Positions 9,216 to 17,689 of a stretch of DNA of 64,000 nucleotides are shown here, in pieces (within the stretch, counting starts at the first letter, position 1; each line of letters begins with the position of its first letter). Both the position numbers and the translations under genes were made by a program. Source of the DNA: Burkholderia sp. 9120 (GTDB lineage: Bacteria; Pseudomonadota; Gammaproteobacteria; Burkholderiales; Burkholderiaceae); the NCBI RefSeq assembly GCF_000745015.1, contig NZ_JQNA01000002.1:310001-374000 (forward strand), given 5' to 3'. The notes under the pieces were generated by a model, which did not search any database, was not told the origin of the DNA, and saw only the letters and a program-made list of their open reading frames with translations.

Positions 9216-9278
9216 TGTCCTGACCTGTGCTGCGGCGAGCACTTTGTATTGCGCTCGCGACGGATCCACGTTGATCCG
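9207..9278 (-). promoter_or_regulatory. ANTAR-type two-hairpin leader RNA of nirB
   Basis: On the minus strand, P1 is CGGATCAACGTGGATCCG (9261-9278): a 6-bp stem with hexaloop AACGTG. P2 is GGACAACGGCGTCC (9207-9220): a 4-bp stem with hexaloop AACGGC. Both loops have A at position 1 and G at position 4, the rule described for RNA bound by ANTAR antiterminators (NasR, EutV, AmiR). A third hairpin (9235-9258) between them would bring P1 and P2 together. P2 uses bases of the terminator 5' arm, so P2 and the terminator are mutually exclusive. The protein partner is not identified within the window. Confidence 0.8.
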
Positions 9279-9292
9279 ATGGCACGGCATTA

Positions 9293-9308
9293 TGCAAAGG
9301 CCGTGCCA
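9293..9308 (-). promoter_or_regulatory. Sigma-54 promoter of the nirB operon
   Basis: On the minus strand it reads TGGCACGGCCTTTGCA, a full match to TGGCACG-N4-TTGCA with 10 nt between GG and GC. The predicted start is about 9282, four bases before hairpin P1. This implies RpoN plus an activator such as NtrC, that is, control by nitrogen status. Confidence 0.88.
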
Positions 9309-9409
9309 ATGCGATGAATTGCACGCGGCGAGGCCGTGGCGCGGGGCTTGAACGGGAATGGCACGCGCGTGCGGCAAGCTACCGGCGCGATGCGTTTTGA
9401 TGCAGTAAA

Positions 9410-9445
9410 GCACAGGGATGGTGCGACGCAGCACTGTACGCGTGC
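9410..9445. promoter_or_regulatory. Tandem NtrC-like binding sites between nirB and the SUMT gene
   Basis: Two GCAC-N7-GTGC palindromes: GCACAGGGATGGTGC (9410-9424) and GCACTGTACGCGTGC (9431-9445). Their centres are 21 bp apart, two helical turns. They sit about 135 and 156 bp upstream of the predicted nirB start and about 146 and 125 bp upstream of the predicted SUMT start, which is typical enhancer spacing. Each differs from the full NtrC consensus at one inner position. Confidence 0.7.
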
Positions 9446-9536
9446 GGCGCCCGGCTAACGAAGGGGAACGTCAACGCTGCATTGATGAAGCGGCCGGCGA
9501 CGCGTGGCGTGACTTCGAACCCGCAGTGCCCATGCG

Positions 9537-9552
9537 TGGCGTAGTCCTTGCA
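9537..9552 (+). promoter_or_regulatory. Candidate sigma-54 promoter of the SUMT gene
   Basis: TGGCGTAGTCCTTGCA keeps the GG and GC elements with exact 10-nt spacing and a perfect TTGCA. It departs from consensus at two positions (AC to GT). The predicted start is about 9563, leaving a leader of about 260 nt. Confidence 0.6.
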
Positions 9553-9633
9553 TCAGTCACCGTTGAACCGTTCCGGCAACGCGGCCCGAACGAGCGCATG
9601 ACATGCATGGCATGAAGCACCGCATTGGCCTCG

Positions 9634-9717
9634 AACGAAACACAGCGCGGTGTTTCGTTTTCACCAGAAGCGGTTTTCGCCAGAAGCGAAATCAGAAAGC
9701 AACGGACAACGGCGTCC
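9634..9717 (+). promoter_or_regulatory. ANTAR-type two-hairpin leader RNA of the SUMT gene
   Basis: P1 is a perfect 10-bp stem (9634-9643 with 9650-9659) closing hexaloop AGCGCG. P2 (9704-9717) is GGACAACGGCGTCC, identical to P2 of the divergent nirB leader, with a fifth C-G pair possible outside it. Both loops carry A1 and G4. Between them are a 16-bp tandem repeat (9657-9672 and 9673-9688, one mismatch) and a small hairpin (9675-9691). P2 overlaps the 5' arm of the following terminator. Confidence 0.8.
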
Positions 9718-9750
9718 GCTCGTGATAATCACGTGCGGACGCTTTTTTTT
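9712..9750 (+). terminator. Intrinsic terminator (attenuator) before the SUMT gene
   Basis: Stem GCGTCCGC (9712-9719) with GCGGACGC (9735-9742), extended inward by five further pairs after one mismatch, then eight T residues (9743-9750). It ends about 75 nt before the gene, which is the same geometry as the nirB leader. Confidence 0.88.
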
Positions 9751-9824
9751 ACGCCGACGGTGCGACTACCGGCCGCCTGCACGCATCACGAAACGAACCA
9801 CCACGAACCACCAGGAACATCGCG

Positions 9825-10598
9825 ATGAACACGAACCCCGGCAAGGTCACGCTATTGAGCGCGGGACCCGGCGACCTCGACCTGCTGACGCTGCGGGCGG
9901 CGAAAGCGCTCGCATCCGCTGACGTCGTGCTGCTCGACGATCTCGCGAATCCCGAGATCGTGACCCTTGCACCGCAAGCGCGCGTGATTCGCGTCGGCAA
10001 GCGCGGCGGCTGCCGCTCGACACCGCAGGCATTTATCGAGCGGCTGATGCGGCGCTACGCGCTCAAGGGCTTGCACGTGGTAAGGGTGAAAGGCGGCGAA
10101 GCGCTGCTGTTCGGGCGCGCGGGTGAAGAGATCGCGGTGCTGCGCGAGGCGGGGATTACCGTGGAGATCGTCAACGGGATTTCGTCGGGCTTCGCGGCCG
10201 CGGCGGCGCTGGGCATTTCGCTCACGCATCGGCGCCATTGCCACGGCGTGAGCTTCGTCACCGCTCACACGGAGAATCACGACGAGCCGGACTGGGCCGC
10301 GCTCGCCGCCACACGCACCACGCTGGCGATCTATATGGGGATGCGGCGTATCGAAAGTCTTGCCGCCGCGTTGCTTGCCAATCTACCGGCCGATACGCCG
10401 GCCGCCGTCGTGCAATGGGCGGGTGGCGCCGACGAACGGCGCCTCGCGACTCAGCTCGACCGCCTGGCTGCGGATGCCGCGAGCGCCGGCTTCGGCAGCC
10501 CCGCGGTGATTCTGGTGGGCGATGCGATTGGCGAGAGCGAAGCATTCCGTCTTGACGGCATGAGTCGATTTCCCGACCTTGCCGCCCGATACGCTTAA
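9825..10598 (+). CDS. cobA: Uroporphyrinogen-III C-methyltransferase (SUMT)
   Basis: A 257-residue stand-alone SUMT that uses SAM to methylate uroporphyrinogen III to precorrin-2, the first step toward siroheme, the cofactor of NirB. Visible motifs are SAGPGDLDLLTLRA (SAM site, residues about 12-25), RVGKRGG, RVKGGEALLFGRAGEE and LTHRRH. Two positions differ from the common SUMT pattern: GGD is GGE here, and the usual PGVTS reads NGISS. The protein may thus be a diverged paralogue, although the divergent placement beside nirB supports a siroheme role. The stop overlaps the stop of the convergent kinase gene in a shared TTAA at 10595-10598. Confidence 0.9.
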   Translation: MNTNPGKVTLLSAGPGDLDLLTLRAAKALASADVVLLDDLANPEIVTLAPQARVIRVGKRGGCRSTPQAFIERLMRRYALKGLHVVRVKGGEALLFGRAGEEIAVLREAGITVEIVNGISSGFAAAAALGISLTHRRHCHGVSFVTAHTENHDEPDWAALAATRTTLAIYMGMRRIESLAAALLANLPADTPAAVVQWAGGADERRLATQLDRLAADAASAGFGSPAVILVGDAIGESEAFRLDGMSRFPDLAARYA

Positions 10599-11803
10599 AC
10601 GCCGGTCGGCAAGCGCGCTACGAAACACGTGCCCTCTTGCGCCGACGACCGGACTTCCATCGTGCCGCCGTGCGCGGAAACGATCTGCTTGCAGATATAC
10701 AAGCCCAGCCCCAGGCCGCCGCCGGGCTTGCTGGTGGGCGGCCGCCAATAAGGCTCGAACACTTTGCTCAACACGTCCGCGGCGATTTCGTTGCCGCCGT
10801 TGATCACCGTCAGCACCAGCTCGGCGCGCTCGATGCGCGCCTGCACCCGCACCGGAAACTCCGCGTCGCCGTGCGTCACCGCATTGCCGAGCAGATTCGA
10901 CAGCAACTGCTGCACGCGCGTGCGGTCGCAGCGCACCGGCGTGGTAATCGCGATGTCGTCGGCGAGCAGACGCTGCGGATTGGCCTCGCGCACTTCCGCG
11001 ACCACCGCCCGCAGCGCGCCGGCCAGATCGTCGACCTCGTCGATCGACACGCCGATGCCCGAGCCAAGCCGGCCACGCGCGAAGTCCATCACGTCGTCGA
11101 TCAAACGCGCCATGCGCAACGTGGAAGATTTCAGGCGCTGGCCGATTTTCACGAGATCGGGCTCGTTCTTGCGTAACGACAGCAGTTCGGCGGTCGCGCT
11201 GACCGCCGACAGCGGATTGCGCAGATCGTGGCCGAGCACGGCGATGAACTGCTCACGCAGGCTGGCGGTTTCCCGCTCGCGAATCAGGGCCGTTTGCGCG
11301 GCTTCGTGACGCCCTTCGGTCACGAGCTGCATCGCGATCAGGTCGGCGAATCCTTCGAACATGCTCAGCGTGCGCGGGTTCGAGACCTCGGCCGGATTCG
11401 GGTCGATCGCGCAGAGATTACCGAAATAGCTGCCGTCGGGAAGAATGATCGGCACGGAAATATAACTGCCCAGCTGGTAGATTCGCGCCGTGTGATGGCC
11501 GTGATAAACCGGGTCCTTGCCGAAATTGTCGATCACGATGGTGGCCCGCGCCGCGCGCGACTCGAAACACAGCGTGGTCTGCAGTTCGAGCTGACCGCCC
11601 GCCATCAGGCCGAAATTCACTTCGTCCTGCACCGCGCAGGCGGTCCAGCTACGCTCAGAGACCCGGGCCACGGCGGCGAAGCCCATCCCCGTGTTTTTGC
11701 AGATCAGGCGCAGGATCGCGGGCACAGCGCCGATACGCTGGACCGCCTCGATGTCGCGCGCGATTTGCGCGTCTTCGCTATTGCCGAGCGGTAGATTCGT
11801 CAT
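10595..11803 (-). CDS. GAF-domain sensor histidine kinase
   Basis: A 402-residue soluble kinase with no predicted membrane segment. A GAF domain covers about residues 25-165. The dimerisation/phosphoacceptor helix has H192 in LGHDLRNPLSA, then come the N box (LLSNLLGNAVTHG) and glycine-rich ATP lid (PGGGLGLGLYICKQI). The signal is unknown; GAF domains bind small molecules or redox cofactors. It is divergent from the receiver gene at 11946 and the two probably form a pair. The gene converges on the SUMT gene with overlapping stop codons. No output regulator with a DNA-binding domain is nearby. Confidence 0.9.
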   Translation of the reverse strand: MTNLPLGNSEDAQIARDIEAVQRIGAVPAILRLICKNTGMGFAAVARVSERSWTACAVQDEVNFGLMAGGQLELQTTLCFESRAARATIVIDNFGKDPVYHGHHTARIYQLGSYISVPIILPDGSYFGNLCAIDPNPAEVSNPRTLSMFEGFADLIAMQLVTEGRHEAAQTALIRERETASLREQFIAVLGHDLRNPLSAVSATAELLSLRKNEPDLVKIGQRLKSSTLRMARLIDDVMDFARGRLGSGIGVSIDEVDDLAGALRAVVAEVREANPQRLLADDIAITTPVRCDRTRVQQLLSNLLGNAVTHGDAEFPVRVQARIERAELVLTVINGGNEIAADVLSKVFEPYWRPPTSKPGGGLGLGLYICKQIVSAHGGTMEVRSSAQEGTCFVARLPTGV

Positions 11804-11903
11804 AAATAAATGGTGCTGGATGTTTTGCGCGGAGGGCCTGAGAGCGGGCCGGAAAACGAAAAAACGTCGCGCAATAATTCTATCGGGACTTCAAATTGCT
11901 CAC

Positions 11904-11933
11904 TACCAGGAATACACATACCAGGAATATTCA
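11904..11933 (+). repeat. Tandem 15-bp repeat in the receiver gene leader
   Basis: TACCAGGAATACACA (11904-11918) is followed directly by TACCAGGAATATTCA (11919-11933). It ends just before the AGGGGA ribosome site of the receiver gene. The surrounding 140 bp is AT-rich and is the divergent promoter region of the kinase and receiver genes. Confidence 0.8.
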
Positions 11934-11945
11934 TAGGGGAAGCCG

Positions 11946-12326
11946 ATGTTTACTCAGGAAACGGCTCGCCTGCTGATCGCCGACGACGACCCCGATCTGC
12001 TGGCCGCCTACACGCTCTATTTCAGCGCCCAGGGTTTCGACATCCGCACCGCCCGCAACGGGCTCGACGCGCTGGCGCAGTATTGCGCCTGGCATCCGGC
12101 CGCCGCGCTGCTCGACGTCGAGATGCCGCGCCTCGACGGGCGCGCGGTGGCGCGCCGGATCCGCTCCGTCGGCGATGTGCCGGCGCCGACCCTGGTCGCG
12201 GTCAGCGGACTCCAACGCGCCGAGGAACGCAGTGAATCGCTACGTTCGGGCTTCAATCACCATTTCGTCAAACCCGTGCCGATGCCGGTGATTCTCGCCG
12301 CGTTGAACGGATCGAGGCGGCATTGA
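11946..12326 (+). CDS. Receiver-only response regulator
   Basis: A 126-residue protein consisting of one CheY-like receiver domain. The acidic cluster is ADDD (residues 12-15), the phosphoacceptor is D57 in LLDVEMP, the Ser switch lies in AVSG and the conserved Lys in FVKPVP. There is no output domain, so it must act by protein contact or phosphate transfer. It is divergently transcribed from the GAF kinase, its likely phosphodonor. The start follows an AGGGGA ribosome site. Confidence 0.9.
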   Translation: MFTQETARLLIADDDPDLLAAYTLYFSAQGFDIRTARNGLDALAQYCAWHPAAALLDVEMPRLDGRAVARRIRSVGDVPAPTLVAVSGLQRAEERSESLRSGFNHHFVKPVPMPVILAALNGSRRH

Positions 12327-12368
12327 GCGGGGGTTAGGCGTGGTTTGAGCAGCGTTTCAAGCGGCGTT

Positions 12369-13256
12369 TCAATCACCGAAGCCCAACTCCGCCTCGACCG
12401 TCTGCCCCACCCGCAACCACGCTCCGGCGCCGCTCGCCACGAGCGCGTTATTGCCGAACGTCAACGCACCGTTGCGCTGCGGATTCGCCCGGTATGTGCT
12501 CATCGTGTCGGTCGGCTCGTCCGGCCAGTCCGGATCGGGTGCGCCCGTCGCCTGGTCGACGGTCGGCATCGGACAGCGCGCGCAGGTCTTCACCAATTGC
12601 AGTTGCACCGCGGCGACCCCATCAGCCGCGTCGCCGGCATCGACGCTCAACGTCTCCACGTAGTCTTCCTCGTATGCGTCGAGCCCCGTCAGCACGACGT
12701 TCGGGCGGAACCGGTCGATCGGAATCGACGGCGCGCCCTTGCGTTGCAGCCGCGTGTTCAGATCGTCGAGCGACGCCTGGCCGACCACCAGCAGCGGAAA
12801 ACCATCGGCGAATAACGTGTTGGCGCCGCCGGTGCTCCCGGTGTAATCCGGATCGACGGTACGCTCGTGCTCGGGATCGAAACGCAGCAGCCGCGCCGGC
12901 ACGCCGAGAAACGTGGAGAACCAGGCCGCGCTGGCCTCGCCGGTGTCGAGACCATAGGCCGCGTCCCGCCAGACCTGGGTCTGCACTTTACGCGGCGCAT
13001 CGAGCCGCGCGGCGTCGAGCGGCGTGCGCAATTCGCTCATGCCGGGCGCGCGAATCACGAGCTCCGTGTCGCCGAGTTCGACCTTGATCAGCGCCATGCG
13101 CGGATACGCACGCTGCGTGAGCATCGCGCCGGCCGGGTCGACGACGATCCAGCACCGATCGTATTCGAGCCCGGTGGCAAGCAGGCGCGCTTCGCTCAAT
13201 GCGATGCCCGCGCAGGATTTGATCGGATAGACGAAAAGCTCGCTGATGGTCGGCAT
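12369..13256 (-). CDS. MOSC domain protein (YcbX-like)
   Basis: A 295-residue protein with an N-terminal MOSC beta-barrel domain (begins ISELFVYPIKSCAGIALSEA) and a C-terminal MOSC domain with the expected cysteine (LVKTCARCPMPTVDQATG). MOSC proteins handle sulfurated molybdenum cofactor; YcbX and mARC relatives reduce N-hydroxylated compounds. It is monocistronic, convergent with the receiver gene with a 42-bp gap. The ATG at 13256 gives the standard MOSC N-terminus. A link to the nearby molybdenum-dependent nitrate reductase is possible but unproven. Confidence 0.88.
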   Translation of the reverse strand: MPTISELFVYPIKSCAGIALSEARLLATGLEYDRCWIVVDPAGAMLTQRAYPRMALIKVELGDTELVIRAPGMSELRTPLDAARLDAPRKVQTQVWRDAAYGLDTGEASAAWFSTFLGVPARLLRFDPEHERTVDPDYTGSTGGANTLFADGFPLLVVGQASLDDLNTRLQRKGAPSIPIDRFRPNVVLTGLDAYEEDYVETLSVDAGDAADGVAAVQLQLVKTCARCPMPTVDQATGAPDPDWPDEPTDTMSTYRANPQRNGALTFGNNALVASGAGAWLRVGQTVEAELGFGD

Positions 13257-13297
13257 GGTGTGGGTCGGCGCGTGGGGCGGCGCTCAGGTGGTTGGTC

Positions 13298-13332
13298 TTT
13301 GAAGCTCAGCTTTGAAGCTGGTCTTTGAAGCT
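13298..13332. repeat. Triple 13-bp direct repeat upstream of the GlcG-like gene
   Basis: TTTGAAGCT occurs at 13298, 13311 and 13324, exactly 13 bp apart, in the gap between the MOSC and GlcG-like genes. It could be an operator array or simple tandem duplication. Confidence 0.75.
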
Positions 13333-13541
13333 CGATTGTAAGGCCCGGCAGGACGGCGCGTCCGCTTCGAACCGCCTTCGCCGCATCACCGATAGCCGGC
13401 ATGCGTCATGCAGCGGTTTGTTCGAACCGCGCTTGGACGTAAAATCACCGGGCTGCGCGACGGCCCTCGCTTAGCGTCAAAGCGTCACTGGATTGAATTT
13501 ATAGAAGCATCCTTACCATAACCCGAGACAGGAAATTCATT

Positions 13542-13946
13542 ATGCTGAGCAAACCCGTGTTGACCGTCGCCGAAACGACCCGCATCCTCGAGGCCGCTCG
13601 CGCCGAGGCCGAGAAGCATCAGTGGGCCGTCGCGATCGTGGTGGTCGACGATGGCGGCCACCAGTTGGGCATGCTGCGGCTGGACGGCAGCGCGCCGGCC
13701 AGTTCGTACATCGCGACGGAAAAGGCCCGCACTTCGGCGATCGGCCGCCGTGAAACCAAGGTATACGAAGACATGATCAACAACGGCCGCACCGCGTTCC
13801 TGAGCGCGCCGTTGCTGGGCACCCTGGAAGGCGGCGTGCCGGTGATCGTCGAAGGCCACGTGATCGGCGCGGTCGGCGTGTCGGGCGTCAAGTCCGATCA
13901 GGATGCACAGATCGCCAAAGCCGGCATTCAGGCGCTGGCCGTTTAA
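13542..13946 (+). CDS. GlcG/HbpS family protein
   Basis: A 134-residue protein of the GlcG/HbpS (heme-binding protein-like) family. Typical features are an N-terminal [15 protein letters not shown] helix, [19 protein letters not shown], and C-terminal [18 protein letters not shown]. Its biochemical role is unsettled, but glcG genes accompany glycolate/glyoxylate genes and this one lies 68 bp upstream of malate synthase G in the same direction. An AGGA ribosome site precedes the ATG. Co-transcription with glcB is likely. Confidence 0.88.
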   Translation: MLSKPVLTVAETTRILEAARAEAEKHQWAVAIVVVDDGGHQLGMLRLDGSAPASSYIATEKARTSAIGRRETKVYEDMINNGRTAFLSAPLLGTLEGGVPVIVEGHVIGAVGVSGVKSDQDAQIAKAGIQALAV

Positions 13947-14014
13947 ACCGCAGTTGTAGCTCAACGCGGGCCGATGCCCCCTCATCGGCCCCATTCAGAC
14001 AGATGGAGCAGTCG

Positions 14015-16186
14015 ATGACTCAGATGAACCCGCGCGGCGGACTGCAGGTCGCCGCCAACCTCGACCAGTTCGTCGAAACCGAAGCCCTGCCCGGCACCGG
14101 AATCGACAGCGCAGCTTTCTGGTCGGGTTTCGACGCCCTCGTGCACGAGCTGGCGCCCAAAAACCGTGCGCTGCTGGCCGAGCGTGACCGCCTGCAAACC
14201 GAACTCGACGGCTGGCATCGCGCCAATCCGGGCCCGGTGCGCGATCTGCGTGCGTATCGCGCGTTTCTCGAAGGCATTGGCTATATCGTGCCCATGCCCG
14301 CCAGCGTCAAAGCCACGACCGACCACGTGGACACCGAAATCGCCGAACAGGCCGGCCCGCAACTGGTGGTGCCGCTGTCGAATCAGCGCTACGCGCTGAA
14401 CGCGGCGAACGCGCGCTGGGGCAGCCTGTACGACGCGCTGTACGGCACCGACGCGATTCCCGAAACGAACGGCGCGGAAAAACAGCAGGCCTTCAACCCG
14501 GTGCGCGGCGCCGCGGTGATCGCCTATGCACGCGAATTCCTCGATCAGGCCGCGCCGCTCGCGAACGGCTCGCATGCCGACGCGACCCGCTATAGCGTCG
14601 AAGGCGGCAAGCTGGTCGTCACGCTGAAGAACGGCACCGGCGAACTGAAAACGCCGGCGCAGTTCATCGGCTATCAGGGCGAAGAGAGCGCGCCGTCGGC
14701 GGTGCTGCTCAAGCACAACGGCCTGCACTTCGAGATCCAGATCGACGCGAACGACTCGATCGGCAAGACCGATTCCGCGCACGTGAAAGACGTGGTGGTC
14801 GAAGCGGCGGTGAGCACGATCATCGACTGCGAAGACTCGGTCGCGGCGGTGGATGCGGACGACAAGGTCCTGCTTTATCGCAACTGGCTCGGCCTGATGA
14901 ACGGCGAGCTGACCGAAGAAGTCACGAAGAACGGCAAGACCTTCACGCGCCGTCTGAACGCGGATCGCGTGTACGTTGCCGCGAACGGTACGGCGCCGGT
15001 GGTGCTGCATGGCCGCTCGCTGCTGTTCATCCGCAACGTCGGTCATTTGATGACCAATCCCGCGGTGCTGACGAAAGACGGCGCGGAGATTCCGGAAGGC
15101 ATTCTCGACGCCGTGATCACCACGCTGTGCGCGTTGCACGACCGCAAGCAGCAACTGAATTCGCGCACCGGTTCGATCTATATCGTCAAGCCGAAGATGC
15201 ACGGCCCGGCCGAAGTCGCGTTCGCAAGCGAGCTGTTCGCGCGGGTGGAAGACCTGCTGAAGCTGCCGCGCAATACGATCAAGATGGGCATCATGGACGA
15301 GGAGCGCCGCACCAGCGTGAACCTGCTCGCCTGTATCGCCGAAGCGTCGGAGCGTGTCGCGTTCATCAACACCGGTTTCCTCGACCGTACCGGCGACGAG
15401 ATGCACTCGGCGATGGAAGCGGGTCCGATGATGCGCAAGGGCGACATGAAGTCGAGCGCATGGATCGCCGCGTACGAGCGCAGCAACGTGCTGGTCGGTT
15501 TGAGCGCGGGCCTGCGTGGCCGCTCGCAGATCGGCAAGGGCATGTGGGCCATGCCCGATCTGATGCACGCCATGCTCGAACAGAAGATCGCGCATCCGAA
15601 GGCCGGCGCCAACACCGCCTGGGTGCCCTCGCCGACCGCCGCCACGCTGCATGCGTTGCACTATCACCAGGTCGACGTGCAAGCGGTCCAGCAGCAACTG
15701 GAGCGCACGGATTACGCACAGGTGCGCGACGAACTGCTCGACGGCCTGCTGACGATTCCGGTCGTCGAAGCGGCGAAGTGGAGCGACGACGAAATCCGCA
15801 GCGAGATCGACAACAACGTGCAGGGCATTCTCGGTTACGTGGTGCGCTGGATCGATCAGGGCGTGGGCTGTTCGAAGGTGCCGGACATTCACAACGTCGG
15901 CCTGATGGAAGACCGCGCCACGTTGCGCATTTCGAGCCAGCATATCGCCAACTGGCTGTACCACGGCGTGGTGAAGCGTGAGCTGGTCGAGGAGACGTTC
16001 AGGCGCATGGCGAAGGTGGTCGACGAGCAGAATGCCGGCGACCCGCATTACCTGCCGATGGCGCCGGGCTTCGACACGATCGCGTTCAAGGCCGCGCAGG
16101 CGCTGGTGTTCGAAGGACGTCAGCAGCCGAGCGGCTATACGGAACCGTTGCTGCATAAGTTCCGGCTGGAAGTGAAGAAAGGCTGA
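14015..16186 (+). CDS. glcB: Malate synthase G
   Basis: Condenses glyoxylate with acetyl-CoA to malate in the cytoplasm. The start at 14015 follows a GGAG ribosome site and gives 723 residues, the same length as E. coli GlcB; an ATG four codons upstream has no such site. Family segments include [42 protein letters not shown] and [10 protein letters not shown]. The partnered GlcG-like gene suggests use during growth on glycolate, acetate or other two-carbon compounds. A clear intrinsic terminator follows the gene. Confidence 0.97.
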   Translation: MTQMNPRGGLQVAANLDQFVETEALPGTGIDSAAFWSGFDALVHELAPKNRALLAERDRLQTELDGWHRANPGPVRDLRAYRAFLEGIGYIVPMPASVKATTDHVDTEIAEQAGPQLVVPLSNQRYALNAANARWGSLYDALYGTDAIPETNGAEKQQAFNPVRGAAVIAYAREFLDQAAPLANGSHADATRYSVEGGKLVVTLKNGTGELKTPAQFIGYQGEESAPSAVLLKHNGLHFEIQIDANDSIGKTDSAHVKDVVVEAAVSTIIDCEDSVAAVDADDKVLLYRNWLGLMNGELTEEVTKNGKTFTRRLNADRVYVAANGTAPVVLHGRSLLFIRNVGHLMTNPAVLTKDGAEIPEGILDAVITTLCALHDRKQQLNSRTGSIYIVKPKMHGPAEVAFASELFARVEDLLKLPRNTIKMGIMDEERRTSVNLLACIAEASERVAFINTGFLDRTGDEMHSAMEAGPMMRKGDMKSSAWIAAYERSNVLVGLSAGLRGRSQIGKGMWAMPDLMHAMLEQKIAHPKAGANTAWVPSPTAATLHALHYHQVDVQAVQQQLERTDYAQVRDELLDGLLTIPVVEAAKWSDDEIRSEIDNNVQGILGYVVRWIDQGVGCSKVPDIHNVGLMEDRATLRISSQHIANWLYHGVVKRELVEETFRRMAKVVDEQNAGDPHYLPMAPGFDTIAFKAAQALVFEGRQQPSGYTEPLLHKFRLEVKKG

Positions 16187-16262
16187 GCGGTTTTCTGCCT
16201 TCAGCGCGGCTTGAATGGCTTGAACGGCGTTTGATCACGACGTTCGAACCGCGCAAAAAAAG

Positions 16263-16296
16263 ACGGGCGCCACGCAATAAAGTGGTGCCCGTTTTA
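16263..16296 (+). terminator. Intrinsic terminator after glcB
   Basis: Stem ACGGGCGCCAC (16263-16273) pairs with GTGGTGCCCGT (16282-16292), followed by TTTT. An A-run upstream could let it also serve galU on the other strand. Confidence 0.85.
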
Positions 16297-16453
16297 ATGT
16301 GCGCGGTGCTGCTGCGCGTTGCTTCTGCGTGATGCGTTTGCAGCGGCCGCCGTTTCCCAATCGACACGAGTCGCGCCTGGTGCGCCCGGCTCAACTCGCG
16401 CCGATCGCCGGCTCCGCCTTGGGGCTCATCAGAGCCCTCGACCGTTCAAATCC

Positions 16454-17392
16454 TCAAGCCGCTTCGGCCGTGTATTGCGTCGCCGTGCCGGCCTGGCCAT
16501 TGATCTGCCCTTTACCCTGCATATAAGCCTGCAGATACGCCTCGAATTCCTCTTTCACTTCCGGATGGCGCAGCGCGAATTCCACCGTCGCCTTCAGATA
16601 GCCGAGCTTGCTGCCGCAATCGAAACGCGTGCCGAAGTAGCGATACGCGAGCACCTGCTCTTCGGTCAGCAGCGACTGCACCGCGTCGGTCAATTGCAGC
16701 TCACCGCCTGCGCCCGGCTTCAGCGCGCGGATATGCTTGAAGATGGTCGGCATCAGCACGTAGCGCCCCACCACGCCGAGATTCGACGGCGCCTTGTCCG
16801 GCGCCGGCTTTTCGACGATGCCCGACATCTTGATCACGTTGTCTTCCCACTCGCGGCCATCCACCACGCCATACGAGCGGCTGTCTTCGCGCGCAATGGT
16901 TTCGACGCCGATCACCGAGCTGTGATAGTGGTTGAACGTATCGACCAGTTGGCTCATTACCGGCTTCGAACTGTGCAGCAGGTCGTCGGCCAGAATCACG
17001 GCGAACGGGCTCTCGCCCACCAGTTTCTCGGCGCACAGCACCGCGTGGCCCAGACCGAGCGCTTCGGCCTGACGCACATAGAAACAGTCGACGTTAGCCG
17101 GCTTGATGCTGCGCACGAGATCCAGCAGCTTCTGCTTGTTGCGCGCTTCGAGCTCGGCTTCGATCTCGTACGACTTGTCGAAATGATCTTCGATCGCGCG
17201 CTTGCTGCGGCCGGTCACGAAGATCATCTCGGTGATGCCGGCCGCAACCGCTTCTTCCACCGCGTACTGAATCAGCGGCTTGTCGACGACCGGCAGCATT
17301 TCTTTCGGACTTGCCTTGGTAGCCGGCAGGAATCGTGTCCCGAGGCCCGCTACGGGAAACACGGCTTTGGTGACTTTCAGCATGGTAGGCAT
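16454..17392 (-). CDS. galU: UTP-glucose-1-phosphate uridylyltransferase
   Basis: A 312-residue GalU that makes UDP-glucose from UTP and glucose 1-phosphate. It has the nucleotidyltransferase motif [17 protein letters not shown] at the N-terminus, then [19 protein letters not shown] and [11 protein letters not shown]-glucose feeds the priming transferase BceB and Ugd in this locus, and the position matches bceT of the cepacian bce-II group. An alternative start three codons downstream (17383) cannot be excluded. The gene has a long AT-rich region upstream. Confidence 0.95.
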   Translation of the reverse strand: MPTMLKVTKAVFPVAGLGTRFLPATKASPKEMLPVVDKPLIQYAVEEAVAAGITEMIFVTGRSKRAIEDHFDKSYEIEAELEARNKQKLLDLVRSIKPANVDCFYVRQAEALGLGHAVLCAEKLVGESPFAVILADDLLHSSKPVMSQLVDTFNHYHSSVIGVETIAREDSRSYGVVDGREWEDNVIKMSGIVEKPAPDKAPSNLGVVGRYVLMPTIFKHIRALKPGAGGELQLTDAVQSLLTEEQVLAYRYFGTRFDCGSKLGYLKATVEFALRHPEVKEEFEAYLQAYMQGKGQINGQAGTATQYTAEAA

Positions 17393-17630
17393 TCCATCGG
17401 TTAGAAATTAGAGTGTTCGCGGGCCCGGCGGCCAATCGATGCCGCCGGCAAGACTAGCAAAAAAATCAAACGGGTTCATACGTGAAAATTTTCTCGCCCC
17501 GAATAAATAATTGGATTGAATTTCGATATGTCGCATCGTGATAAACGGCCAGCAACAATTACGTATCTCAATCGAATTATTTTTCCGAAATTCCGAAAAT
17601 CTTACTTGTCAGGCTCAGTTGCGCGGTTCA

Positions 17631-17663
17631 GCGGCGTGCGTCGGGTCACGCGACGCACGCCGC
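17631..17663. other. Strong 13-bp hairpin upstream of galU
   Basis: GCGGCGTGCGTCG (17631-17643) and its exact complement (17651-17663) flank a 7-nt loop. No T-run follows on either strand. It lies just beyond the stop of the small reading frame at 17690-17833, so it may protect the 3' end of that message. Confidence 0.5.
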
Positions 17664-17689
17664 CGCGGAGGCCCGCCAGATTGGGTACT

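Noticed and set aside
9608..9624. TGGCATGAAGCACCGCA as a sigma-54 promoter placing the start right at P1 of the SUMT leader
   Set aside because: The GG-to-GC spacing is 11 rather than 10 nt, which RpoN promoters do not tolerate well; the site at 9537-9552 has correct spacing.
13982..16156. 724-codon minus-strand frame opposite malate synthase
   Set aside because: Arg/His-rich antisense shadow of glcB.
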